Part shown: piece by piece, positions 1 to 10,343 of the stretch
Layout: each line of letters begins with the position of its first letter
Position numbering within the stretch: position 1 is the stretch's first letter
Assembly: GCF_028640845.1 (NCBI RefSeq)
Contig: NC_080539.1
Coordinates: forward strand, 369,997,233-370,061,232
DNA length: 64,000 nucleotides
DNA from: Ahaetulla prasina
Taxonomy: Eukaryota; Chordata; Lepidosauria; Squamata; Colubridae
Direction of reading: 5' to 3'
Translations under genes and position numbers: made by a program
The notes under the pieces: generated by a model
Databases searched by the model: none
What the model saw: the letters and a program-made list of their open reading frames with translations, nothing else
Told to the model about the DNA's origin: nothing

Positions 1-59
1 TGTTCTCAGAGGTGAATTTTAGCAACAGGTTCCTTGGTTGTGAGCTCTGTGCCTTGCTC

Positions 60-336
60 TTTTTTTTTTGGCTTTTTTTTCCTGCCTCTGATCATCTGTT
101 TCAGAAAAAAAACTTTTTTCTGCCCCTGAAAGCCTCCAAAACAGCTTCAGAAAAAAAGCCTCTGAAGCTCTGTTTGGAGGCTTTTTTTCTGAAGCTTCAT
201 TTCTGATGCTTTTTTCAGCCTCTGAAACTTCCGTTTGAGAAGCTGTGTGGGCTACATTCGGAGTATAAGACGCATCCAGATTTTCACCCTCTTTTTTTGG
301 GGGGGAAAGGTGCGTCTTATACTCTGAAAAATACAG
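60..336. mobile_element. DNA-transposon hairpin remnant (TATAAGACGC termini)
   Basis: gtataagacgc at 263-273 is inverted as gcgtcttatac at 312-322, giving a short hairpin. To the left is an A/T-rich stretch with repeated cctctgaa and gcttcaga motifs, probably internal sequence of the same non-autonomous element. The family is not identified. Confidence 0.5.
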
Positions 337-530
337 TAATCGACTGGAGGAAAAGCTTTCTCTTTTATTTGAGAACGGGAGGCAGGCAGTTCCCTGCCTA
401 TTCAAACACAGAATATTCAGTCGGCTTTTACTCCGAGGAGGCGATACCAGGCTGAAAGTGTTCCCATTTCGGTTTTTGAATTTTGGGGCTTGGTTTTCCT
501 CATATTAGTTTAAGGAAGATTGGCTTAAAC

Positions 531-911
531 CAGTGAAGGCTCACCTTTTCCGGACTGGATGCCCAAAGCATGCGTGGGAATGTACTTGCACGTGCCCGAA
601 CCCCCCAAATGCAATGCACGCATGGCCCTGTGTTCAGACTGCACTCATGCATGTGCGGCCCCCATGCTTTCCCTTTGCCCCCACGCATGCGCCCCGCCCC
701 GTGCATGCACGTGTGGTCCCCCGCACGCATCCTACCCACCCCACACATGCGTGAATGGGGGCCTTGCACCTATGTGCGGCAGAGACCTGAAGACTAGCTG
801 GCCAGCGGGAGGCACGTGTGCAGCGGAGCTGAACTGGGGCGACGGCTCACATGCCCACAGAGGGCATTGTATGCCGCCTCCGGCACGCGTGTCATAGGAT
901 CGCCATCACGG
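531..911. mobile_element. hAT-type MITE (CAGTGATGG family), copy 1
   Basis: Starts CAGTGAAGGCTCACC and ends with cgccatcacgg. It is flanked by a perfect 8-bp target-site duplication GCTTAAAC (523-530 and 912-919), which is diagnostic of hAT insertion. The interior is rich in alternating purine-pyrimidine ACGCATGC-type motifs. No transposase is encoded. Confidence 0.8.
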
Positions 912-945
912 GCTTAAACTATAAAGCAAGATTAATCCACTACAA

Positions 946-1060
946 CAGGGGTCTCCAACCTTGGCAACTTTAAGCCTGGAGGACTTCAACTCCCAGAATA
1001 CCCCAGCCACCAAAGCTTAAAGTCCCCCAGGCTTAAAGTTGCCGAGGTTGGGGATCCCTG
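946..1060. mobile_element. Hairpin MITE (CAGGGGTCTCCAACC family)
   Basis: A near-palindromic element with terminal CAGGGGTCTCCAACCTTGG and an inverted copy at the end. Flanks cactacaa (938-945) and cactacag (1061-1068) form a 7/8 matching 8-bp target-site duplication, so it is hAT-like. Confidence 0.75.
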
Positions 1061-1064
1061 CACT

Positions 1065-1210
1065 ACAGGTTGTCCTCGACTTAACAGTTCATTTAGTGAC
1101 CGGCACTGGGGGGGAAAAAAAAGTTAAATGAAGCTAGATTCGTTTAACCATGTGAATCACTGCAGCGATTCACTTAACAACTGGCGCAAAAGGTCATAAG
1201 ATGGAACGGA
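1065..1210. mobile_element. Tigger-like MITE fragment (AGTCCTCGACTTA family)
   Basis: Carries the terminal tgtcctcgacttaacag and the internal block gattcacttaacaac seen in many other copies in this window. The other end is missing. Confidence 0.6.
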
Positions 1211-1627
1211 ATCCAGTTCACCAATTCAGCAGCAAAAAACGGGGGCTCCACTGTAGCCGCTGAGGACTATTCCTATTTTGTGCAACCAGCACAGTTTAAA
1301 ACGAGCGTACGACCAGTTATATCGGTACCAGTTTTTGGTTTTTTGTGAAAGCCACACGGTGGCCCGGAGGCTTCCACGACTCGATTTAGCAGCGTTTGGG
1401 TGTCGAAAACCTCACATTGGCCCTCTGGTTTCTCTAGGCCTAACGGAAACATTGATTTGGACAGGAAATCGGAATTAAATCCCTCATCAATAAGCCAGCA
1501 TTCTGAGCAAGATGAAGGCAGGAAGCTAGATGGGAAACTTCAACGATGTTTTAAAAGCCCACCACAGAGTTGAAGCATCCAGTGAAGTCCCGTTCAATGC
1601 CAGGACTCCCAAGTAGAAAATTTAGAC
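1211..1627. other. Low-copy stretch, no gene recognised
   Basis: I see no repeat family and no convincing coding signal. An open frame of 66 codons (1278-1478) has no recognised motif. It could be 3' flank of an upstream gene, but nothing shows this. Confidence 0.3.
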
Positions 1628-1911
1628 CGGGGCCTTTCAACCTTTAAGGCTTTTGTGGACTTCCAACTCCCAGAATCCCCCAGCCAACCATGCCACCTCG
1701 GTTAAGCAGCCCGTCGGATTTTGGCAGGCGTGAATTCACACAGCCTACCCCCGTTAACCTGGAGGAGTCTTTTTTTATTTTTCCATGGAGCTGAAATTTC
1801 TTTCAAACTTATCTGCGGCTTGTGAGAACTTTTGACTTAGGCATGCTGGCTGGGGGATTCTGGGAATTGGAAGTCCACCAGGCTTAAAGTTGCCAACGTT
1901 GGGGACCCCTG
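1628..1911. mobile_element. Hairpin MITE, diverged, with unrelated middle
   Basis: Left arm 1628-1686 (ggacttccaactcccagaat) and right arm 1843-1911 (attctgggaattggaagtcc) are inverted copies of the CAGGGGTCTCCAACC family. Flanks atttagac and gtttaaac match at 6 of 8 positions. Confidence 0.6.
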
Positions 1912-2208
1912 GTTTAAACAATCTATTGGGAATTTTTTTTTCCTGAAAAATTCCCCCCATTCTTTTATGTCCTCCCCTCTGGACCAGTAATGGGTCATAT
2001 GCGATATTGTTCTGGGAATTGGAAAAGAGCAGTCATTTCGTTCCTCAGACCGAAACCTCCAGCTTCAGTCGTTACAGAACTTGGCTTATAGTCCTCTTGA
2101 CCAACCTCTGGATCCTTCAAGGACGATGCCTAGAAATGGACCCACCCACCGCTCTAATTGTGGTCTGACTAAGCCAGACTAAAGGTGAGCCATTAACTTG
2201 CCGTGATA
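1912..2208. other. Low-copy stretch, nothing recognised
   Basis: No repeat family or gene feature could be recognised here. Confidence 0.25.
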
Positions 2209-3331
2209 TAGGGATGGGATTAAAAAATGTCAGCAACTAGCTCGCTGCCTGGTTGCTGGGCGGACGCGGCCATGGGGATGTGCCCTACTCGGCCTCCTGC
2301 ACCACAGCAGGTGTGTGCATGCTTTCCTGGAGTTTCCAAGAGGGTGAAAATCTGCCTCGGGTCACCGGAGGCCCTCCGGAGGCCCTAAATGAGGCTGTTT
2401 CCGGACTTCCGGTACTTCTGTTAGGCCCGTTTCTCATGCTCCAGAGGCTTTTCTTGAGCCTCCAGGAGGACAAAAACGGCCTTCCTCAGGCACTGGAGTT
2501 CCTCAGGCCTGTTTCCTGACTACTGATAGGCCCGTTTTTCCTTAAGCCTCCTTAAGCTTTCCTTAAGCTTTCCTTAAGCCTCCAGGAGAACAAAAACAGC
2601 CTCCCCCAGGCACTGGAGTCCCTCCAGAGGCCGGAAATAGGCCTGTTTTCTGACTTCCGGTAGGCCCATTTTTCGCGCTCCGGAGGCTTTCCTTAAGCCT
2701 CCAGGAGGACAAAAACAGCCTCCCCCAGGCACTGGAGTCCCTCCAGAGGCTGGAAATAGGCCTGTTTCCTGACTTCCGGTAGGCCCATTTTTCGCGCTCC
2801 GGAGGCTTTCCTTAAGCCTCCAGGAGGACAAAAACAGCCTCCCCCAGGCACTGGAGTCCCTCCAGAGGCCGGAAATAGGCCTGTTTCCTGACTTCCGGTA
2901 GGCCCATTTTTCGCGCTCCGGAGGCTTTCCTTAAGCCTCCAGGAGAACAAAAACAGCCTCCCCCAGGCACTGGAGTCCCTCCAGAGGCCGGAAATAGGCC
3001 TGTTTCCTGACTTCCGGTAGGCCCATTTTTTGCGCTCTGGAGGCTTTCCTTAAGCCTCCAGGAGGACAAAAAACGGCCTCCCCCAGGCACTGGAGTCCCT
3101 CCGGAAGCTGGAAACAGGACTGTTTCCAGACTTCTGGTAGGCCTGTTTTTCGCCCTCTCAGAGCCTCCGCGCGCACCCTGCACTTATCTGGCATCCAAAA
3201 CAGGCTGTGTGGATACTCCTGGAAGGGTGAGCGGTGTCAGCCAGTCCTTAGAATAACCGGTTCGGCGAACCAGATTAAAATTAACATCTGGTTTGGCCGA
3301 ACCAGTCCGAACCAGCTGAATCCCACCCCTG
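2209..3331. mobile_element. hAT-like non-autonomous element carrying a minisatellite
   Basis: Left end gggatgggatt and right end aatcccacccctg form the terminal inverted repeat of the snake-repeat family whose members carry AACCGGT-type motifs. The interior is dominated by a 119-bp tandem repeat. The 8-bp duplication is poorly preserved. Confidence 0.6.
2439..3160. repeat. Minisatellite, 119-bp unit, about 6 copies
   Basis: Units start at 2682, 2801, 2920 and 3039 (ggaggctttccttaagcctc), exactly 119 bp apart. The central copies differ at only a few positions and the outer copies are degenerate. Overlapping minus-strand open frames here result from the repeat and are not genes. Confidence 0.9.
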
Positions 3332-3636
3332 ATGATACCCAAAATTGCCTTTTGCTTTTTGCAGTCTTCCCTCCTCGGCCCTCCGTTTTTGTTTTTTTTG
3401 TTTGTTCCTTTGACAATTTGCAAACTTTCTTGGCAGCACTTGAAGCCTGTAATTTTTGATTGTTATTATTTTTTTAAGTCTGAATACTTGGTGCCTCTTT
3501 CCCATTTGAATAAACCCTTTTTATTCCGGACTCAGCTGCGTGTCTCCTTAATTCTCCTGCCCACAAACAATTTTTTCCCAAAAATATGACCTCAAATATT
3601 TCATCAAATGCTTTGCTATCGGATAGTCAGGATGCC
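3332..3636. other. Low-copy stretch, nothing recognised
   Basis: T-rich sequence with no recognised gene or element. Confidence 0.25.
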
Positions 3637-4089
3637 CAGGCAGTCCTCGAGTTACAACCATCCGTTTAGTGACTGAAGTTAACAACAGCACTGAAAAAAA
3701 AGTGACTTCGGATCGTTTTTCACGCTTAATGACCGTTGCGGCCTCCTCGTGGTCACATGGTCAAAATTCAGAGGCTTGGCAACTGGCTTGTACTTTGGAC
3801 GGTTGGACCGTCCTGGGGTCATGTGATCACCATTTGTAACCACCGCTGTCTTCTGACAAAGTGAATGGTGGAAGCCAGATTTGCTTATTAAACGCATGGT
3901 TCCCTTAACAACTGTTGCCATTCGCTGATCCACCTTGGTCGTAAAATGGAGCGCAACGTCTGATCACGTGAGCATAAGGATGCTACGTGGCCATAAGTAC
4001 AAGGACCGGTTGTACATCACTTTTATCAGTCCCGTTGTAACTTTGAATCACAACCGGTCACTAAGTGAACGGTTCTTAAGAATGACCTG
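3637..4089. mobile_element. Tigger-like MITE, near complete
   Basis: Begins aggcagtcctcgagttacaac and shows the family's regular internal blocks (gtcacatggtcaaaattcag, cctggggtcatgtgatcacc, cttaacaactgttg). Confidence 0.65.
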
Positions 4090-4275
4090 GTGAGAACAAT
4101 TAACCAGTGGAACAAATGGCCTTGCCTTCAAAAGTTATGGGTGCTCCATCATCGGAGGCTTTTAAAAAGAGACTGGACGGCCCCCAATCTGAAATGGTAT
4201 GGGGTCTCCTGCCCCAGCAGGGGGTTGGACTAGAAGACCTCCATGGTCCCTTCCAGCTCTTATTATTCTATAAAA
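4090..4275 (+). mobile_element. CR1 LINE 3' end
   Basis: Ends with gggttggactagaagacctcc and cccttccagctcttattattct, the CR1 3' terminus. The preceding bases encode the last residues of the reverse transcriptase ORF. Confidence 0.8.
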
Positions 4276-4518
4276 CAATACTTATTCGTACAATCCTCAT
4301 TCATTCCACCTTTGGGCGTTTCTATACGTCTCTATTTTTTTTTTCCCTATTCAATCCACGTTCATTAAGTCACATATCTGGAATTCTCGTTTACACAACC
4401 ACACACCTGCACAACCACACACACACACTGCTATCGCATTCCAGCCTCTTTCGCCATGTTTTTTTATATTTCTCTGGACAGGTTCAATTCTCACTTCTGA
4501 AGCACAATCTTCTACACC

Positions 4519-4984
4519 AGTGGTTCTCAACCTTTATAGTGCTGCGACCCCTTTAATACAATTCCCCACGATGTGGCGACCCCAACCGTAAAATTATTTT
4601 CATTTTGAATTTATCGCGCCTGAAGCTATTGGGCTAGCGATCTGAACTGCTTGCGATTGCCTTGAGGACGGAGGCATTAAACTCCTCCCCTATTAAGTTT
4701 ATCGCGCCTGAAGCCAGATTAGGCTAGCGATTGGGAGTGATTGCAGCTGGCTTGAGAGGGAGACATCAGAGCAAAGATTTCTCTCTTTTTTAATTCATCG
4801 CGCCCGAAGCCGAATTCGGCCAGCGATTTGAAGAGCCTGCAACTGGCATATGGAGTCAACCATTGGAGTGTGATTCTTCGACTCGCAAGTATATTTCACA
4901 TATTTCCGATGGTCTTAGGCGACCCCTGGCAAATCGTCATTCGACCCCCCAACGTTGTCGCGACCCACAGGTTGAGAACCGCTG
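4519..4984 (-). mobile_element. SPIN-type hAT transposon, non-autonomous derivative
   Basis: Terminal inverted repeats are cagtggttctcaacct at 4519 and aggttgagaaccgctg ending at 4984. A perfect 8-bp duplication TTCTACAC lies at 4511-4518 and 4985-4992. The right end (cgatggtcttaggcgacccc) matches the SPIN (SPACE INVADERS) terminal sequence I know from Anolis, bats and opossum. The interior is not the usual one: a block starting atcgcgcc[t/c]gaagc and ending agcgat is repeated at 4613, 4701 and 4797. No transposase is present. Confidence 0.85.
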
Positions 4985-4992
4985 TTCTACAC

Positions 4993-5317
4993 CAATATCT
5001 TCGCTTCTCTTGGCAAACGTTGGCTCCTTACAACACGCCCCATTCCGTTGTTTATCTCTGTAGAAGCCTTTGTGTGTCTTACGTTCTCTTGATCTCCCTG
5101 CCTTTAGTAAACATTCCACGGAGGTGCACGTGCTCCTCTCTTGCGTTCTCATTTCCACCCATCTCTATACGCCAGTTGCGTTTCCTCCTTTTTCCTTTGA
5201 CCCTCAATACATTCATTTTCCAGAATTCTTCGTTGCATGATACAATCTGGCAAACATTTGCTGCAAATCAATCAAGTCCCCACCCCCCCCAAACAATATG
5301 GTGTCCTTTGAATATTA
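4993..5317. other. C/T-rich low-copy stretch around the SPIN insertion
   Basis: Continues the pyrimidine-leaning sequence seen at 4276-4518. I see no gene or element. Confidence 0.25.
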
Positions 5318-5426
5318 CAGTTAGTCCTCAGCTTACAACAGTTCGTTTAGTGACCGGTCAAAGTAACAGCACTGGAAAAAGTGATTTATGACCGTTTTTC
5401 CACACTTACGACCGTTGCAGTATCTC

Positions 5427-5690
5427 CAGGGGTGAAATGCTACCGGTTCAAGCCGGTTCGCCCAAACCGGTAGTTTAAAAAGGCTTTAAAAAAGTAAAAA
5501 AAAGATGTTCCGACGATTGTGGGCACAGCTGATTGTTACAGCTGATCGTCGGAACTTTTTAAAAACTTTTTTTAGTTAAAAAATGCTTTAAAAATTTAAA
5601 AAAAATTGGTCATGCCCACCCAGTCACATGACCCCCCACCAAGCCACGCCCACAGAACCGGTAGGGGAAATTTTTGAATTTCACCACTTG
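5427..5690. mobile_element. hAT-type MITE (AACCGGT family)
   Basis: Begins caggggtgaaatgctaccgg and ends ttgaatttcaccacttg. Flanks agtatctc (5419-5426) and agcatctc (5691-5698) are a 7/8 target-site duplication inside the Tigger-like MITE. Confidence 0.75.
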
Positions 5691-5743
5691 AGCATCTCCA
5701 TGGTCACGGGATCAAAATTCAAATGCTTGACAACTAACTCATA

Positions 5744-6755
5744 TTATTTATTTTTTATTTATTTATCAAACTTATATACCGCACCATCTCCCGTAGGACT
5801 CAGGGCGGTTCACAGGCATATTAAAACAATATAAAAACAATATAATAAATAAACATTAAAACCCAGTTAAAACTAAATATTATCATAGCCTGATCACTAA
5901 AACAGTAAAAACCATTAAAACCCCCATTAAAATTTTGCTAAAACATTTTATTCTTAGGCTAGTCCCGCGCGCTGAAATAATAGAGTCTTCAGTTCACGTC
6001 TGAAGGTCCGGAGGTCAGGGAGTTGTCGTAATCCTGGAGGAAGCTCGTTCCACAGGGCTGGTGCCGCCACAGAGAAGGCCCTCCCCCTGGGGGTCGCCAA
6101 CCTACATTGTTTGGTCGACGGCACCCTGAGGAGGGCCACTCTGTGGGAGCGCACAGGTCGTTGGGAGGCAATCGGCGGCAGAAGGCGTTCTCGAAGGTAT
6201 CCCGGTCCTAAGCCATGGAGCGCTTTAAAGATGGTAACCAAAACCTTGAATTGCACCCGGAAGACTACCGGTAGCCAGTGTAGGCCGCGCAGGATAGGTG
6301 TTATATGGGAGCAACGCGGTGCTCCCTCTATCACCAGCGGCGCATTCTGGACTAACTGAGCCTCCGGGGGCTCTTCAAGGGGAGCCCCATGTAGAGAGCA
6401 TTGCAATAGTCCAGGCGGGAAGTGACGAGGGCGTGAGTGACCGTGCGTAAGGCGTCCCGGTCAAGGAAGGGGCGCAACTGGCGGATCAGGTGGACCTGAT
6501 AAAAAGCTCCCCTGGCAACGGCTGTCAAATGATCCTCTAAGGACAGCCGATCGTCCAGGAGAACGCCTAAGTTGCGCACTCCCTCCCTGGGGGTCAGTAC
6601 TTCCTCCCCCACAGTCAGCGATGGTGTAAGCTGACTGTACCGGGACGCCGGCACCCACAGCCACTCTGTCTTGGAAGGGTTGAGTCGAAGCCTGTTCCTC
6701 CCCATCCGGACCCACACGGCCTCAAGACACCGGCCCATCACCTCAACGGCTTCAT
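5744..6755 (-). mobile_element. L2 LINE, 5'-truncated
   Basis: Minus-strand open frames encode the L2 reverse transcriptase C-terminal part (LDYCNALYMGLPLKS, LHWLPVVFRVQFKVL, ALWNELPPGLRQLPDLRTFR). The 3' end has the CCGCCCTGAGTC-type tail and an A/T-rich repeat at 5744-5770. Frames are interrupted, so it is inactive. Confidence 0.9.
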
Positions 6756-7137
6756 TATGACGGGTTGCATCGTCCTGGGGTGGTCATGTCGTCCCCTTTG
6801 GTGGCCTTCTGACCAGTAAATAGGGTCAGTAGGGAAGCCAGATTCACTTAACAACCGTGTCCCTAACTTAACGACTGGAGCGATGAACAAGTACGGCCAG
6901 AAAGGCCGTAAAATGGGACAAAATTCACTTTACAAATGTCTCACTTAGCAAGAGAAGTTCTGGGCTCCATTGTGGTCATAAGTCGAGGATTACTTGTAAA
7001 TGAGAAAACCTGGCTCAACAGATAAAAGAGGTGGAGGCTACATTCAAAGGGGGAAACTTGTCCTGATACCCCTGTCTTGAATAAGAATAAATAACTTTAT
7101 TGTCATTTTGACTGTACACTAATCGGCGTGCATTAAA

Positions 7138-7418
7138 TTAAGGGGCCTGGTGGCTCAACAGACTAATGCAGTCTGTTATTAATAGCAGCTGCTTGCAATT
7201 ACTGCAGGTTCAAGTCCCACCAGGCCCAAGGTTGACTCAGCCTTCCATCCTTTATAAGGTAGGTAAAATGAGGACCCAGATTGTTGGGGGCAATAAATTG
7301 ACTTTGTGTATAATATACAAATGGATGAAGACTATTGCTTGACATAGTGTAAGCCGCCCTGAGTCTTCGGAGAAGGGCGGGATATAAATGCAAATAAAAA
7401 AAATAAAAAATAAAATAA
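7138..7418 (+). mobile_element. tRNA-derived SINE with L2-like tail
   Basis: A tRNA-like head with a B-box (GGTTCAAGTCCC) is followed by a body with aggacccagattgttggg and the tail ccgccctgagtcttcggaga. Target-site duplication tgcattaaa flanks it. It lies in a LINE-tail fragment (7081-7137, resuming 7419). Confidence 0.85.
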
Positions 7419-7577
7419 AAAAATGCATTAAAATGAAAATTCGTTCCCTACAGCTTTCAAAGGGTCACCACCTCCAATATCCACTCTATAAACATGACAA
7501 AAGAAATAAATACAAAATTATGCATATACCCGCATTATGTTATATGACGCAGAGAAACACTGTTGTGACCCAGACCC

Positions 7578-8080
7578 AAGTAGAATAGAATAGAATAGAA
7601 TTTTATTGGCCAAGTGTGATTGGACACACAAGGAATTTGTCTTGGTGCATATGCTCTCAGTGTACATCAAAGAAAAGATACCTTCATCAAGGTACAACAT
7701 TTACAACACAATTGATGGTCAATATATCAATATAAATCATAAGGATTGCCAGCAACAAGTTATAGTCATACAGTCATAAGTGGAAAGAGATTGGTGATGG
7801 GAACTATGAGAAGATTAATAGTAGTGCAGATTCAGTAAATAGTCTGACAGTGTTGAGGGAATTATTTGTTTAGCAGAGTGATGGCCTTCGGGAAAAAACT
7901 GTTCTTGTGTCTAGTTGTTCTGGTGTGCAGTGCTCTATAGCGTCGTTTTGAGGGTAGGAGTTGAAAAGTTTATGTCCAGGATGCGAGTGATCTGCAAATA
8001 TTTTCACGGCCCTCTTCTTGATTCGTGCAGTATACTGGTCCTCAATGGAAGGCAGGTTCAGTACTAGTTCTCCAGAACTA
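7578..8080 (-). mobile_element. CR1 subtype with AATAG tail (Snake1-like)
   Basis: Starts on the + strand with aatagaatagaatag and then ttttattggccaagtgtgat, the 3' end of a family found five times here. The tail pentamer is the one known to be associated with snake CR1 elements. Confidence 0.8.
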
Positions 8081-8235
8081 GTCAGAACCAGCTGAAACCC
8101 ACTTCTGCTTTGGATCCTTTCTATGAGGTCCAGGACAGGATCTGCAGCTCACCTCAGCACAGGATTAACCAGCTTCACTTCAGTCCTGGACATCTAATTT
8201 GAAAGATTTAAACTGTTTTAAAAAGTGATAACAGA

Positions 8236-8470
8236 ATAATAAGAGTTGGAAGGGACCTTGGAGGTCTTCTAGTCCAACCCCCTGCTCAAGCAGAGACCCT
8301 ATACTATTCTGGATAAATGTCTGTCCAATCTCTTCTTGAAAACCTCTAAGATTGAAGGGCCCACAACCTCTGAAGGCAAGCGATTTCATTGGTTGATTGT
8401 TCTCAACCGGTAGGAAATTTCTCCTTAGTTCTAGGTTGCCTCTATCCTTGATTTCATTGTGGAATGTGGG
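8236..8470 (-). mobile_element. CR1 LINE 3' end
   Basis: gagttggaagggaccttgg followed by cccctgctcaagcagagacc and the coding block for the ORF end, read on the minus strand. Confidence 0.85.
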
Positions 8471-8707
8471 TTTTAAATTGGCCACCAGATGTCACTAAAG
8501 AACTGCACAGTAAGTGTAAAAAGTTGCCAAAAAAAGAAACCCGTGAAGTCACTTCGGGAATCTATGGTGCCTTTTGATATAAACATCAGCTCTAGATTGG
8601 GTGGAATGCAATAAACGATGTCTGAGGAATGTATTAGATTGTTTAAATCCCATCTTTATTATTTTTTATAAATAACTTAGTGGCAAATGTGCCTAATATT
8701 CCTTAAT

Positions 8708-8770
8708 ACTGAGAGCATATGCACCAAGACAAATTCCTTGTGTGTCCAATCACACTTGGCCAATAAAAAA
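8708..8770 (+). mobile_element. Snake1-like CR1 3' terminus
   Basis: ccaatcacacttggccaat followed directly by the (ATTCT)n array, the + strand counterpart of the 7578 copy. Confidence 0.8.
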
Positions 8771-9046
8771 ATTCTATTCTATTCTATTCTATTCTATTCT
8801 ATTCTATTCCTTCCTTATTCTCTCCTCTCCTCTCCTCTCCTCTTCCTTCCTTATTCTATTCTATTCTATTCTATTCTATTCTATTCTATTCTATTCTATT
8901 CTATTCTATTCTATTCTATTCTATTCTCTTCTCTTCTCTTCTCTTCTCTTCTCTTCTCTTCTCTTCTCTTCTTATTCTATTCTCTTCTCTTCTATTCTAT
9001 TCTATTCTATTCTATTCTATTCTATTCTATTCTATTCCTCTTCCTA
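8771..9046 (+). repeat. Pentamer microsatellite (ATTCT)n with (TCTTC)n and TCCTC blocks
   Basis: An almost pure pentamer array that changes from ATTCT to CTCTT and back. The open frames in it are a product of the repeat. Confidence 0.95.
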
Positions 9047-9234
9047 TTTTCTCCACAACAAACACCCTGTGAGGTGAGTAGGGCTGAGACAGAGGGACTG
9101 GCCCAAGATCACCGAGATGTTTTTTTGTGCCCAAGACAATACTAGAACTCTCCATCTCCTGGTGAATTGGCCCAAAGTCACCCACCTCTCTTTCCTGCCT
9201 ATGGTGGGACTAGTAGTCACCATCTCCTGGTGAA

Positions 9235-10015
9235 TTAATAATAATAATAACAACAACAACAAAAACAAAAACAACAACAGAGTTGGACGGGACCTTGGAG
9301 GCCTTCTAGTCCAACCCCCTGCCCAGGCAGGAAACCCTACACCATCTCAGACAGATGGTTATCCAACGTTTTCTTAAAAATTTCCAGTGTTGGAACATTC
9401 ACAACTTCTGCAGGCAAGTCGTTCCACTTATTAATCGTTCTAACTGTCAGGAAATTTCTCCTTAGTTCTAAGTTGCTTCTTTCCTTGATCAGTTTCCACC
9501 CATTGCTTCTTGTTCTACCCTCAGGTGCTTTGGAGAACAGCCCGACTCCCTCTTCTTTGTGGCAGCCCCTGAGATATTGGAACACTGCTATCATGTCTCC
9601 CCTAGTCCTTCTTTTTATTAAACTAGACATACCCAGTTCCTGCAACCATTCTTCATATGTTTTAGCCTCCAGTCCCCTAATCATCTTTGTTGCTCTTCTC
9701 TGCACTCTTTCTAGAGTCTCAGCATCTTTTTTACATCGTGGCGACCAAAACTGGATGCAGTATTCCAAGTGTGGCCTTACCAAGGCATTATAAAGTGGTA
9801 TTAACACTTCACGTGATCTTGATTCTATCCCTCTGTTGATGCAGCCCAGAACTGTGTTGGCTTTTTTGGCAGCTGCTGCACACTGCTGGCTCATATCTAA
9901 ATGGTTGTCCACTAGGACTCCAAGATCCCTTTCACAGGTACTACTATTGAGCAACGTACCACATAAACGGTACCTGTGCATTTTGTTTTTTTGGCCTAAA
10001 TGTAGAACCTTAATT
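9235..10015 (-). mobile_element. CR1 LINE, 3' 0.8 kb with long ORF remnant
   Basis: A minus-strand open frame of 214 codons (9337-9981) encodes the CR1 reverse transcriptase C-terminus: [65 protein letters not shown]. An AAT/AAC triplet tail lies at 9235-9272. It is 5'-truncated. Confidence 0.92.
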
Positions 10016-10343
10016 GGCCCATAGTCACCCAGCTGGCTTTATTGCCTAAGGCAGGACTAGAACTTCCTACCTCCTAGTGATTGGTCCAAGATCATTCTGT
10101 CTCTTGGTTTCAAACTGTGTGCCCTAGACTAGGGCACATCCACTAGACCAGGCCTGTCAAACTGGCGGCCCGTGGGCCAGATGTGTCACACGCAGGCGAC
10201 ACCCACTCCAGCACCGCAAAGACAAAAACCGTCACGATATATCACAATACGCCACGTGACGCGATCGAGTTTGACACCCATGCACTAGACCAAACAGCGA
10301 AAACAAAACTTACGATACAAAAAATGGAACGATGGTTCCAACC

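Larger units (their letters stand above)
5318..6996. mobile_element. Tigger-like MITE split by two insertions
   Basis: Left end cagttagtcctcagcttac and right end agtcgaggattacttg are inverted copies, each flanked by TA. The copy is interrupted at 5427-5690 by a hAT-type MITE and at 5744-6755 by an L2 LINE. Removing these leaves one ordinary MITE. Confidence 0.75.

Noticed and set aside
2439..3160. CRISPR array
   Set aside because: The units are contiguous with no unique spacers, and the context is vertebrate.
2574..3183. Series of minus-strand open frames with the same peptide
   Set aside because: Product of the 119-bp minisatellite.
7138..7418. tRNA gene from the B-box-like GGTTCAAGTCC
   Set aside because: It is the head of a SINE found at least nine times with an L2-like tail, not a tRNA gene.
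9337..9981. 214-codon frame as a host gene
   Set aside because: It matches the CR1 reverse transcriptase C-terminus and is followed by the CR1 3' end.
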